A stretch of 64,000 bases of DNA from Hygrophila difformis (Eukaryota; Streptophyta; Magnoliopsida; Lamiales; Acanthaceae), in the NCBI GenBank assembly GCA_030278955.1, contig JAOANR010000011.1, positions 29,082,403 to 29,146,402 on the forward strand. Reading direction: 5' to 3'. Below are positions 45,298 to 56,696 of the stretch, piece by piece. Position 1 is the first letter of the stretch; every line of letters starts with the position of its first letter. The position numbers and the translations under genes were made by a program. The notes under the pieces are model-generated. The model searched no databases. It was not told the DNA's origin and worked only from the letters and a program-made list of their open reading frames with translations.

Positions 45298-47819
45298 ATA
45301 CTGATCGTCCCCGAGCAGTCAGAGTCAGTGCTCCTAAGAGCATAGACGCTGCATATTCAATCTATTTTCGTGGCTTCAAAAATATCATTCTTTTTGGATT
45401 GGGATAAGACAAACGAAAACTACAAGTATTAAATTTTCTTGATTGCAGTGTTTAATGAAATGATACTTCTCACTTAATCAGGCCTACAAATCAGTCATTA
45501 TTGATAATTCTTCATGAACATCATGTTTAGAAATAATCGTTGATTTAATTCTAGAATTAAAGCATAACATGAACATAAATTAGAAACAGAGTCTCACATA
45601 TAGTATAAGCGGAAATTTCACTCACTCTCAAATTTGGGTTTTAATCACGAACGCTCATAATCAAATTTAATTAAATTATCCCATAAGCTTGCAATTGGAC
45701 CAACTCGCCACCGGCTCATTTCTTGAAATCGGGATCCCGAGGTCTTATTCAAGGGTTATAACGGGGCTTATGGTTGTAACATTTGGTATGGAAGGGAATT
45801 ATTGGGCTAAGAAGTGGCAAGAATTAATTCTATCATAGCTTGGCATATTTTTATTTAAAAAAATTTATGATCATCATTATTTTTCTTTCTTTTGTTTTTC
45901 TTTTCATATTGCATGACATTAGACTATGTCTAATTTGCTTTGTCATTTGCAATTTATTTGTGTTGAATTGAATTCAACTTTTTTTTAAAAAAAATCGGTT
46001 TATGAGATACCGATTTACACAGCTTTGATGCTCACAAATTCAATACCTTGATAAAAGTTATTATTGCACACTTGGGCTTGAATTTCTTGGTCTTTTAGAA
46101 GGCTTGGAATAATATAGAGGGCTTCAAAGAAAAATTAGGCTTAAGACTCAAATTGGTTAATCCTAAAGGGAAAATATTTTTGGGTTTGGATTTCAAAAGA
46201 AGGCCAAAATTTTGGTTTTCTAGGTGCCTCGATCATATGCTCGATTTTTGGAATATGGCATGGTCTTGAATCGGTCCCAATCGCAAGTTCTAGTTTCCTT
46301 TAATCAAAATGATTTTCACACATCAAAGAAAGGAATGAGTAAAAGTGACTCATGGCTCAAATCTCACATGGAATGGTTCATTCATGTCATACAATATTCT
46401 TAAATTTAATCTTAGAAAAATTCTTACAATATATTCAATTAAATTCTCAACATGAGGACTCATTCCCCAACAAGATGACGATATCATTAAATTTTTATAG
46501 CTCAAATCCTCAAAAATTCATATCATGCATGTCTTCAATTGTATTATCCCAATTTAAAAGTTTGAAAATTTAATCATAAACCAGAATCAAATATGTGAAT
46601 TCTTAGACAGAGTTATACATGCTTTATGCTGGGTTTAAAAACTATAAAATAATATTTAAGTGAAGAATCAACATCCTCACATTTTGAGCTTTGCTCGAAA
46701 TGTGATTTAGTCAATTCCTACTTAAACAAATTATCAAAATCACAATAAAATAAAAGAGGAGGGAGGGAGGGAGAAAATATTTATATAAAAATTAAGAACA
46801 TACTTCCGATAGCCTTTTTCGTCAAACCAATTAAGTGCTCGACGATTTTGGCTATATGTGATCGTTTGGTTCATCGAGCAAGGCAATTGTTCGATGCCCA
46901 ATACTTAGAAAAATTCTGATTTTCATCAAAATTGTTCAATCACATTTTTGGATTTTATAAAATTTAATCTACTTGCATAAATTAGGTTGGATTAATTCTG
47001 TTCTTATAAAAATTATCCCGGATCTTAAATGGCTTTAAATTCCAGGACTATTTTTAATTAATTGCAGAATCAATCCAACCAGGAACCTGTTTTGAAGCTT
47101 TAATTTTCTTTTTGGTAGTCCCACAAATTCCTGCAGAGCAAACACATAATAAGTTATCGGATTTTTTCAAAAAATATCAACATCCTCACATTTAGAGTCT
47201 TAGTACTCTAAATGTGAGTTAATTGATTAATACCCGAATTATTTAATAAAATATGCACAAGAGGTTTATATATATATATACATATATATATATGATTTTG
47301 ACTTGCAGAAATTTAGGTTGGGTTAATTCTGTGCTTGTGAAAATTATTCCGGATATAATCTTCGGTCAATTACAGAACTAATCCAACCGGGAACCTGTAG
47401 TCCGAAGGTCTGCTGCTCCATTTGTTGTTTCACCAGTGATGAGGGCTTCCTCAGAGCAGTGATGGTGATGAGGGGGACGGACGATGGAGCAGTGGTGGAG
47501 CTTCGTAGTCCGGAGGTGGTGGAGATGATGAACACGTGAGTCTCACGTGTTTTGCAATTTTACAATTGCAAATTAGTGCAGCCCCAATGCTACACTTCCA
47601 CATTTAACTCATTACACCAATTTCAGTGGCTCCATGATTCCTGCAAGCAGAAATACCCAATTGGTTAGGTTTTCCCCTCAAATCAACATCCTCACATTTA
47701 GAGTCTTAGTACTCTAAATGTTTAATTGATTTGAGGTACTTCTCTGTTCTGAAATATATACACAGAACTAACTATGAGTAATTAGGAGTGTAATTCTCCT
47801 AATAAACGACGCTGCATCC
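45283..47819 (-). other. Internal region of X2, non-coding
   Basis: This 2.5-kb region between the X2 LTRs shows no gag or pol similarity in any frame. It contains repeated modules with hairpins at 46677-46705, 47186-47217 and 47694-47721, each next to a GTGAGGATGT purine stretch (minus sense) identical to that at the real 3' LTR border. Other stems are a near palindrome CACGTGAG/CTCACGTG (47533-47549), TTTGCAATT/AATTGCAAA (47551-47572) and two long-loop stems around GGTTGGATTAATTCTG (46984-47075 and about 47313-47390). The strong repeat content resembles the variable 3' UTRs known in Tat elements. Confidence 0.7.
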
Positions 47820-47837
47820 TCCCCGGCAACGGCGCCA
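47820..47837 (-). other. Primer binding site (Asp tRNA) of X2
   Basis: The minus strand reads TGGCGCCGTTGCCGGGGA immediately after the LTR end. It is complementary to the 3' end of plant tRNA-Asp(GTC) including CCA. This site is typical of Athila/Tat-type elements and fixes which LTR is the 5' one. Confidence 0.92.
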
Positions 47838-49214
47838 TGAAACTTTTGACAAATTTCGTCAACACGAGTATTTCTAAAATATCCCAAGTTCGAATTTATT
47901 AAAAGAAAAGAGTTATGATTCGCGGGAAAGGGGTTTAAGGATATATTTCACTTTTTATTACTCATCTGGGAAACTTTGATTTCAAACGGTGCTGTGGACC
48001 TCCCCGGCATGAAACTTTTGACAATTTCCTGCCTTGAAGATCCTTGCCATGAAACTTTTGACAAGTTCCCACTACATGAATATTTTCTGAAAAATCATAA
48101 TCCTGGTTTTCAATTTTATTTAATGAAACCACTTTATGAAGGCGGAGTGGGATTAGGGATATATTTATAGGTTGTCACGTTTTTATTTACTCGTGTTAAG
48201 AAACTGTGCCCCCGAAAGCGCACGGAGTCAAAAATTGCAGTATTTATAGTAAATACCGGATAGTTCACTGGAGGATGTGCGATAGAAGCAGGGCCCACGT
48301 CATTTACTAAGATTTTCCACTCGGTTACTCGATTCAAGTTTGTGTTTTTAACTATCAACTACTTGACATAATTTAAACTAAGCTATGAAAGCAATTAAAA
48401 TAAAGCAGATAAAATTATTCTAGAAAGCGAATTAATATTTAATCTAAGAAAGCAATAAAATTATTCTAAGAAAGCGATAAAGTTTATTCTAAGAAAGCAT
48501 ATTTAAATGAGACAGAAGGGACATGAAGAAAATAATAAAGATTGGACAAGATTCAGATGAAACACAGTTAAACTTCCATTTTGTTACGCAGATCTTAGCT
48601 TGGGATAATCCATCAGTTAGCTAACTCTCATGCTTCCTATACTATGTTCCCTTTAACAGACAGGTACTTACAGTAAGGATTTACATGCCTTAAGACAACA
48701 AAATCTAAGATACCACAGATATATAACTGCCCCTGCGCAGAGGTATGTCATTTATCTGTGGTGGATAAGCAACACCCGACAAATCATTAGTTGAAATGCC
48801 AAGTACTGCTATCATTCTCCCATGTCACACCCAAAGATTCTAATCAAGCCCTGAACTATCCCTTAACTATCAGTCCTAGTAGCAGTTACGCAACTCTCAA
48901 TACAACCGAGTGACCTCTAACGAAAGCATTTAAAAGAAAGCGATAAAGAAAGCATTTAAAATCCTATCACTCGGAGGTTTTTGAAAGTCTGACCCTGGTA
49001 GTAAAAGAAAGCCCCCAGTCAGAATGACTGGGTGTGGATCAAGAATTCCCTATTCTCGATGAACCGCTCGCAGTGTTCACTTCCCGTCGGGTGATTATGA
49101 GATACAAACTAATGAAACGAACTAATAGATTAGTTCGTTCCGGATGCACTCACTCAGGACTCAAAAATAGGCATTGGCAGAAGAGGATAGCAGTTGAAAG
49201 GAACTCAACCCTAT

Positions 49215-52066
49215 TGTAACACCCCGGTTTTGGTAACCCAGGCCGGGATGCCACCGCCACACCTCCTTAGCAAGACACGGTTTCTCCGAGCTCACTAAAG
49301 AGATGCAAGGCTATGGTTTTTCAGAATTTAAAATATTCAAACAGCCCACTCATATATAATTTAAAAATAATACATCAAAGTTGCAGCGGAAATATAAAGT
49401 GTGCAGCGGAAATAAAGTATAAGGGCCGACATGGCCAAAACACGGGTTAAACATTCCCGTTCATGCAAGTCGTAATTAAATGCAGGGATTTAAAATAGAG
49501 ATTTTCATGTGATCATAATTCAACGTACATAGTAAAATGATTTGCAAGGCATAATTAAATAAATACTTAAAAATATTAAATCTCTTGTTCTCCCGTTACA
49601 TAACCATTTCAACAATATTTAATTTAGCCGACAGTCCGGCGGCCGCAGCCAATTTCATAAAATCTGAGCTTTTTTAATTTATTTCCCGTTACGCCATCAT
49701 CTCAACAATATATCATTTAGCCGGTGATCCGGCGGCCGCAGCCAATATCAAAAGTATCATTTCTCATTTTTATCGTTTCTTTTATAGATCACCATTCACC
49801 AGGGCTCTTATGACCGCAATCCTCATAATCAATATTTCACTAGGGCTCTTATGTCCGCTAGCCGTACGCTTGGGCTCTTATGTCCACAAGCCTCATAAAT
49901 AACCATTCGCCAGGGCTCTTATGTCCACTAGCCGTTCGCTTGGGCTCTTATGTCCACAAGCCTTTTGGTCGACCATTCGCCAGGGCTCTTATGTCCACTA
50001 GCCGTTCGCTTGGGTTCTTATGTCCACAAGCCTTCTGGTCCATATTGATAATATCAAACTTGGTCACAAATCCCCAATGTTTCAAAAGAATTCTTTTAAA
50101 GGAAATGTTTTTATTTGGTGTAACGGGATTTTTCAAAAGTATAGATATATCGTAATTCCAACGTCTCGACCGTTTGTTTCAAAATCTCAAGATCTCACAA
50201 GTTTAAAAACGGATCGATGTCACAGTTTGCGCCTTTTTGGTTTAAAAATCCATTTCTTAGGCGATTGATCTGAAATTTGTACAGCATCTCAAAATCATCC
50301 CAATGAACAACTTTTGTGTTTTAAGTTTTTCGGAAAAACGATGGGAAGCATGTCAAAAATCGAGTTTTCTACACAAATAGTATGCTGCCAGGATTCAGAT
50401 TCGACAACGTTAAAAGATTCGACTTTTTAACATACCAAATGAACTTCAAAAATTCTGAAATTTTATATGCACATACTAGACATGATTATATACAACTTTT
50501 GTTTAGATCATGAAGATTGGTTCGGACTAGAAATGATAGGAATAAGCTCATCAAGATCGGTTATGAAATCTGTCAAGGTTCCTGACATCGGTTCTAACGC
50601 AGATCGGATCGGCTCAGGTTCGGAGGCTCAAATCTCAACGAAAAATTCTAAAAACTTACAGTAATGTTCTAAACTCATAGATCTACAATTCTTATGTTCA
50701 ACACTAATCCTAGATCGGCCTAGATCCAAGGTCAAAATAACCAACAAGATTGAGAGTGAAATCTGCCAAAGTTCTAAGATCCAGATTTAATACTCTTCGG
50801 TTTTGGGTCGGTTTCAGGTTTCAAAACAACATGAAAAATTCTGATATTTTTACAGAGGCTAGACCTAAGCCTTAGCAACACTTTTCATGTTTTGAGTTTT
50901 CTTGTTTGAGCAGCTTTAGAGGTTTGAAAAATTCATACGAAAACGCTGCGTTGAGGGTTTCTCTTGTTGACAGATTTTTATTAATTTTCTTGAGTTGAAT
51001 CTCTATGTTTGGTTGCATTTTAAGTCACCCAAAACCATAGTAAGGTTAACTTACAGTGGGGATGATGTCTAGGAAGTCACGGGGTCGTCCGGAATCCACG
51101 GGATGTCACGAACGAATCTCTTCCACCCGATTTATTCTTCCCTTGGCTCCGATTTGTGTTTGAATACGAAGATTCATAAGTTAGGATGATGGTTATGATC
51201 TTAAAACCATATGGAAACTTGATTAACATCTTACCAACAATCCAAAGCCTGCAATCCTTGATCTACACACTTCCTCGGTCGGATTTGGTCGCCGGAAAGT
51301 CCGCCGGAAGGGTGTTTGGCTTTGAGAGAGTTTTGGGAGAGTTTTGGAGGAAACTTTGGGGTGTTGATGACTGAAATGGGGTGTTAGGGACAACTAATAA
51401 CGTCCAAAATAAGCCTCCCCCGTGATCAAGCAAGATTCCCGCGTTGGGGCCAAGGAATATGGCAAGAAAGTCGCCGAAACGCGACAAAGTGTGGCTGCTG
51501 TCATCGCGGCGCGGTGGCGGCGCGGTTTTCCCCTAAAGAGCGCGCGGATGGCGCGCCAAACACGCCTGGACTTCGGTCCGGGCGGGGTCGTGCGATCCGT
51601 CGGGCTTTTTCTCCTCTCTTTCGGACTTCTATCCTCCTACGTTTTCGGCCTCGATTTTTCGGGTCATTCTCGGGTCATAATATCTTAAATTTATCTCGAC
51701 TCAAATGAATTTCATGTTTGAGATCTTAAGTCCGTCGGTCTCGGGTTCGTCAGCTTCCAATTCGTCGTCTTTTGATTCCCGTGCAATAACTTGTTTCATT
51801 AAATTTCTTCCGACTTCACGGGTTCTTGGAATTAAAATTCTTTTCCTTATTAAATTTAATTCCAATTATCTTGACTCAATTCATGGAATATCTTCGGGCT
51901 TCCTTTCCTTTTTTTTTATTCCATTTTGAATTTAAATCTATCGGCGTTTCATTTCCGAGCAATAATTTATTGTGATAAATTATTTTCTTCTTCTCGGATA
52001 TATTTCGACATTGATCGGAATAAATTTTTATTCCTTTGGGCGTTGATAAAAATCTGGGGTATTACA
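49215..52066 (-). mobile_element. C: solo LTR of a Ty3/gypsy chromovirus family
   Basis: A 2852-bp LTR with TGTAACACCCC at 49215 and GGGGTATTACA at 52066, flanked by a perfect 5-bp duplication CCTAT (49210-49214 and 52067-52071) and no internal sequence. The other X2 LTR has the empty site with a single CCTAT at about 29884-29888. It formed by recombination between two LTRs. It contains two GC cassettes (about 49623-49650 and 49715-49743) and a hairpin array. Confidence 0.95.
49788..50045 (-). repeat. Hairpin array around GGCTCTTATGTCC in solo LTR C
   Basis: Eight copies of a GGCTCTTATGTCC-like loop are bracketed by short arms that alternate: GCTTG with CAAGC (49868-49891 and repeats) and GCCAG with CTAGC. 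In the element sense (minus) the second type pairs with a G-U wobble instead of a mismatch. Confidence 0.75.
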
Positions 52067-53433
52067 CCTATCTTAGAAAATAACCAAGACCTATATATTG
52101 TTCCTATAGAATTATCTATCACACCGTTTTTGAATCCAAGTGGACCCCATCTCAGTGTGATATTTAATACCAGATTTCCAACACAAAGCAATTTTGGAAA
52201 ATAATTGATATTTGAAAACCATTCCCTAAACAGGTACTAGACTCTCAATTAAAACACAGATCCTTTCAGTCTAGGTGAGACCTAATCGCTGACTCTGCTT
52301 CTAATTTCCCAAAATCAATCCCCAGTCGGATATGAATTAGTCATAACTGTGGAATTTATCCCTTACTCAGATCTGGATTTTATAAATGAATTTTTGTTGG
52401 AAATTTATTATGAGACATCAGATTTAAATCACGACTTCTATGTCCAAGGGAAGGATCCCAAAATAATTATGACCACAATATTTACATAATAGTATCATGC
52501 ATAAATTTATAGAGAAGTGTAAAATTAAATAACCCAAAATATAAGGTGGGTTTAGACAGAAGTTGGAACACAAAGATGAAATAGCCGGAGATGAGAAGAA
52601 TTTTGGCTAAAGAGATGACAAAATAATTAGGGTTAATTGGATTGCAGTTATCTGTGGTCCAGTTCCCTAATTATTAAGGTGGAATGATTTTAGACAGCAG
52701 AATAATCTTAAATGACAGTGGTCGCTATCATTCAGACCCTTACTATCTGTGAATCGGAGAAAAACCTACATGTTCTTTCGCTGTCTTAGTTACTAGACAA
52801 CATTGACCTATGTCGTCTAGTGTTGGCACAGTTTGAGATTCGGATTTGAAATTAAGATAAGAAAAGAAAACTGTATCCGGATAGGAGTCAGCTGAGCAGC
52901 TATTATAATCCCGGATGGACAAACCGCCAAGGTTTCCACTGACCATTGCCCGGACCATGCAAAATAACATCTAGTAATTAATATACAGACCACGAGCTAG
53001 TTTATCCGTGTGGGAATACCCGCCAACATTAATCTGATATATTTCTTACTAGCCATTTCACACAACACGGGTAAAGACAAAATAAATAAAAGAAAAAATA
53101 TTTTTGGGTCATCTTGCATGAGAGACATTGCTTTCTCATGCAAGGGTATGGAATTGAATCCATAATTACTCATCATGGTCTAAATAATCACTCATTCCAT
53201 AATTAATTAATTACAGTCCGGATTATATACTTAGATCATTAGAGTTTAATTTTTGTGTAGAAAAATCTTTTAATGAAAATTGAACAAAGTTCTTTATATC
53301 AAATTAATCATGGGTTGAAATCATTGGATTTCAACCTCAAAATATTAATATAAAGGTTCAATTAATTAATGGGGTGAGATGGAGAATAAAAATTTGGCAA
53401 AAAGGTGCCGCGCATGTCATGAAGTAGAATTTG

Positions 53434-53896
53434 TGTCGCGGACCGTGGGTCCGCGACAGGGGGATCACGACAGAGAGGTGGGAAATAAGAGAAATGGGAT
53501 GTTTTGAAAATTAGGGTTTGTTGTGTCGCTAAACAAAAATCCGTGTCGCTAGGCGTGGCCCCGCGACAGGGGTCTAGCGACACAAGGTTTGAAAATCCAA
53601 CAAGGGCATAATTCCTGTCGCGGAACAAGAAGTGTGTCGCGGACCATGGGTCCGCGACAGGGGTTTCGCGACAGAGCCCTTCCGGAATAAAATTACAAGT
53701 ATTTGGGTCCTCTGTCGCTAATCAAGGAGTGTGTCGCGGACCGTGGGTCCGCGACAGGGGTTTCGCGACAGAGAGATTTTAAAAAAATTTCTAAAATTTT
53801 GGCAGCATAACGCCTAATATTGCATTGCATAAAAGTGCGTTGTGATCCGTGGGATCACAACGGGAAAATTACGTTGCAACCCGTGGGGTTACAACG
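53434..53896 (-). repeat. Hairpin array in 5' LTR of X2
   Basis: Arms TGTCGCGGACC with exact complements and a GTG or ATG loop at 53434-53458, 53635-53659 and 53732-53756; arm CGTTGTGATCC at 53838-53862; arm CGTTGCAACCC with one C-A mismatch (a G-U wobble in the element sense) at 53872-53896; and a weaker one near 53552-53577. In the 3' LTR the counterparts lie at about 31239-31560 and 42476-42620. Confidence 0.85.
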
Positions 53897-56581
53897 TGAT
53901 GCAATACAATATAGGAAATGCAATTTTAAATAAATAATGCACAAACACTTTAATATCATCCAATATAAGATCTAGTGTATTAAAACTAAAACTAAAACAA
54001 AATTAAAATTAATAAACCAAGAACAACACACTAAATAAAACTAAGCTACCTAAAACTAAAAACAAAACAGGTTACTATGCTAACTAAACAAACAGGAGCA
54101 GGATATTAAAAATAAAAAAAAAGAGCAACAGCAACAACCACAAATCCAAATCATGCTAACTAACCAAACTAAAAATAAAACCTACACTAATCTATTAAAG
54201 GAAAAATAAAAAGTGTTTATGCATTTATTAAATCTAAATAAAGCATTAAACCTAACTAAAAATAATAAAAATGGTCAAGTGACCAAAAATGCAAAAATAA
54301 AGCAAGTAATATTATGGAAGATCCATAACATATTTTTTGTGGAACATTTTCTTTGATATACCATCAAAAATCAAAATATGGGTTAATCACACCTATTAGT
54401 TAAGTGTTTCAAACCTAAAATCCAAAAATATAAACTTGGAAAATAAAATGAACACTAGCTACACTTATTTATTACAAAGCATAGATTAAAACTAAGCTAA
54501 CATCTACTTCTACATTGCATAAAATAAACTAGACTAAACTATCTACCTACACTAATTTTTTTTGGAGAGCGCAGTGGTGCCTCCAAGAACAGTAAAATAA
54601 ACTAAAGTGTAGCTAGGTTACTGTTCAAAGGGGTGAGAGGACATATTTATAGAGTAGGATTAAGCCCTAGGCCCATTCAAGGCCCATCCAGTCGCTAAAC
54701 AATTATGCCTGTCGCGGAACAAAATCTGGTTCAGGACACACTTTTTAGCTCCAGGATGACGCGCAGGAGGGGGCGGGAGCTCGAGGTCCAGGAGGAAAAG
54801 AGAAAAATCTTGTGCTTGTGGGAGCTGAGGTCCTGGGACCTCTCAATCTATTTGACATGTGGGAAAATCAAAATGGAATGGCATGTGAGGTCTCAAGTGA
54901 GCTGCATTTTCTCTCATGTCTCTCCGTATCGCGGAAGTGCCTGGCGTGAGACTGCTCTCCCAGTCGCTAGGCATGGCCTAGCGACTGGGTCTCTGTCTTG
55001 ATACTCACTCTCAGTCTGTCCTTAAGCATCCCAGTCCTTAAGCTATTTTTTCTGTCCCTAGGCTCCTGTCGCTAAGCGTGGCCTCGCGACAGGGATTTCT
55101 GTCTTGAGCCTCTCTCACAGTCGCTAGCCATTTTTTCTCCCGTCCCTAAGCAGTGTTTAGCGACTGGCTTTTAGGCTAGGGACTGGGTCCCAAGATCCGG
55201 ATAAATTTTATCTCTTTCTTTTTTTGCTTTCTCTTTTCTCTTTCTCTTTCCCCATTTTTATTTTCTCTCTCTTTCTTCTCCATCTCTCTCGACAGTTTTC
55301 CCTTCCTCCATTTTCTTTCTTCTATCTTCCTTCTTCTTGCTCCATTTTCTCTCTGTCTCGTTTCCAGTTTCCAATTTCTTTCCTTCTTCTCCTTCTCGTT
55401 TCTTCTCTGTTTCCTTTTCTTTAATTTTTTTTTGGGGATGTCCGGCGAACTATGGAGGCGGGGGGCGGCGGCCGGAGGTGTTGGCGGCGCGGCTGCTGGA
55501 GCAGCGGCGAGGAACGGGGGAGATGACTGGCGGAGGCAGTGGCCATGGCGGGCTTGGAGGATGGTTTTGAGAAGATGGGGGTTTTGGACGAAGATAGGTG
55601 GACAGAGACGCGGTGGCGGTGTTGGGGTTGTCTGTTCGGGAAAAGGATGAGGGGCGGTGGCAGGCGGCAGTTTGGTGGTGGTGTCGGATTTGGATTGGTG
55701 GTTGTAGGGGTTGTGGCTGCCGGAGTTGGGGGGAGGTGGTGGCGTAAGGGAGGTGTTGCGGTGGAGATGAGGTTGAAAATGGAGGAGAGGGGTGGCGGCT
55801 CGCCGGAGTAGGGGGCTGAGGGATGGTGGCGATGGTGGCTGCTGTTTGGAAATGGAGGAAGAGGGAGGCGGAGCTGCTGAGGTGGTGGCCGGCGGCGGGG
55901 CAGCGGCGGCGGCGCAGTGGCGGCGACTAGGGGAATGATTAGGGTTAGGGTTAGGTTAGGGTTAGAATTTGGGGTTGGGCTTGGTTTTGTTTGGGCTTGG
56001 ATAATTGGTCTAGGGGAATTGGACAATTGGGCTAATGGAGTTTTGGACTGATGGAGATGAGTTTGAGGAGATAGATTGGACTGGACTAATAATTTTTATT
56101 GGGTCCAAATCACCAAATCAACTGCATTTAATCAAATAAATGGATTAGTGGACCAATTAATTTTTAACTAAAGCAGAAAATGGAAATAAAATAAAAATAT
56201 AGGTAAACATAAAAATTAAAAATATATACATCAAAATATATAAAATATAATAAATAAGGATATTTATTCCACTTGACTATTTGGTTTGTGTTCCATCGAA
56301 TAGACCCGTGTTCCACCGAATAGACAACATCGAATCGAAATTAATCAAGTGTAGGATTTTTAATATTTTTATCATGTTTTTGGGTTTTTTTTTAACAAAA
56401 TTTATAAAATTAACAATATTTTTGTGTTTTTCAATAACAGCTTATTATTTATACAAACTTGCATATATCTGTCAAATTCAACTGCTTTCTTATTTAAATA
56501 AGACCGGAATGCGATCAAATGTCCGTATTAGACACGGAAATAGATTGAAAATAATGGTCAATTTTGGCCATTATCAGTACA

Positions 56582-56691
56582 TATTGTGTCTCCACGGGCA
56601 TTCAGGATACCAGCCTCACAAATCCAACGTTAGGCACATGGCAAATATTCCAGGTAAAGGACTACCGGCCTTAAGCAGTATTTTACAGATT
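56582..56691 (-). mobile_element. G: old LTR-like sequence, middle segment
   Basis: A 110-bp remnant between X2 and F that continues the sequence broken at 28507. No gene. Confidence 0.4.
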
Positions 56692-56696
56692 GCCAC

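Larger units (their letters stand above)
28513..56576 (-). mobile_element. X2: giant non-coding Tat/Athila-type LTR retrotransposon
   Basis: The ends are TGAAAC at 28513 and TTATCA at 56576 (TGATAATGGCC on the minus strand), flanked by a perfect 5-bp duplication GTACA (28508-28512 and 56577-56581). After removing nested A and C it is about 14.3 kb: two LTRs of about 5.84 and 5.88 kb and about 2.55 kb between them. The primer site at 47820-47837 matches Asp tRNA, typical of the Tat/Athila side of Ty3/gypsy. No gag or pol remains are detectable in the internal region, so it must depend on a relative for enzymes. X1 at 4225 is an older LTR of the same family. Confidence 0.88.
47838..56576 (-). 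repeat. 5' LTR of X2 (split by solo LTR C)
   Basis: Excluding C and one copy of its target duplication it is about 5.88 kb. Layout mirrors the 3' LTR: tandem repeat (about 48390-48500), hairpin array (53434-53896), TATA box (54644-54652), 13-bp-arm hairpin (54960-54988), purine tract (55205-55430), GC-rich block (55430-56026). It keeps the uninterrupted site into which A inserted in the other LTR (53732-53756). Confidence 0.88.
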
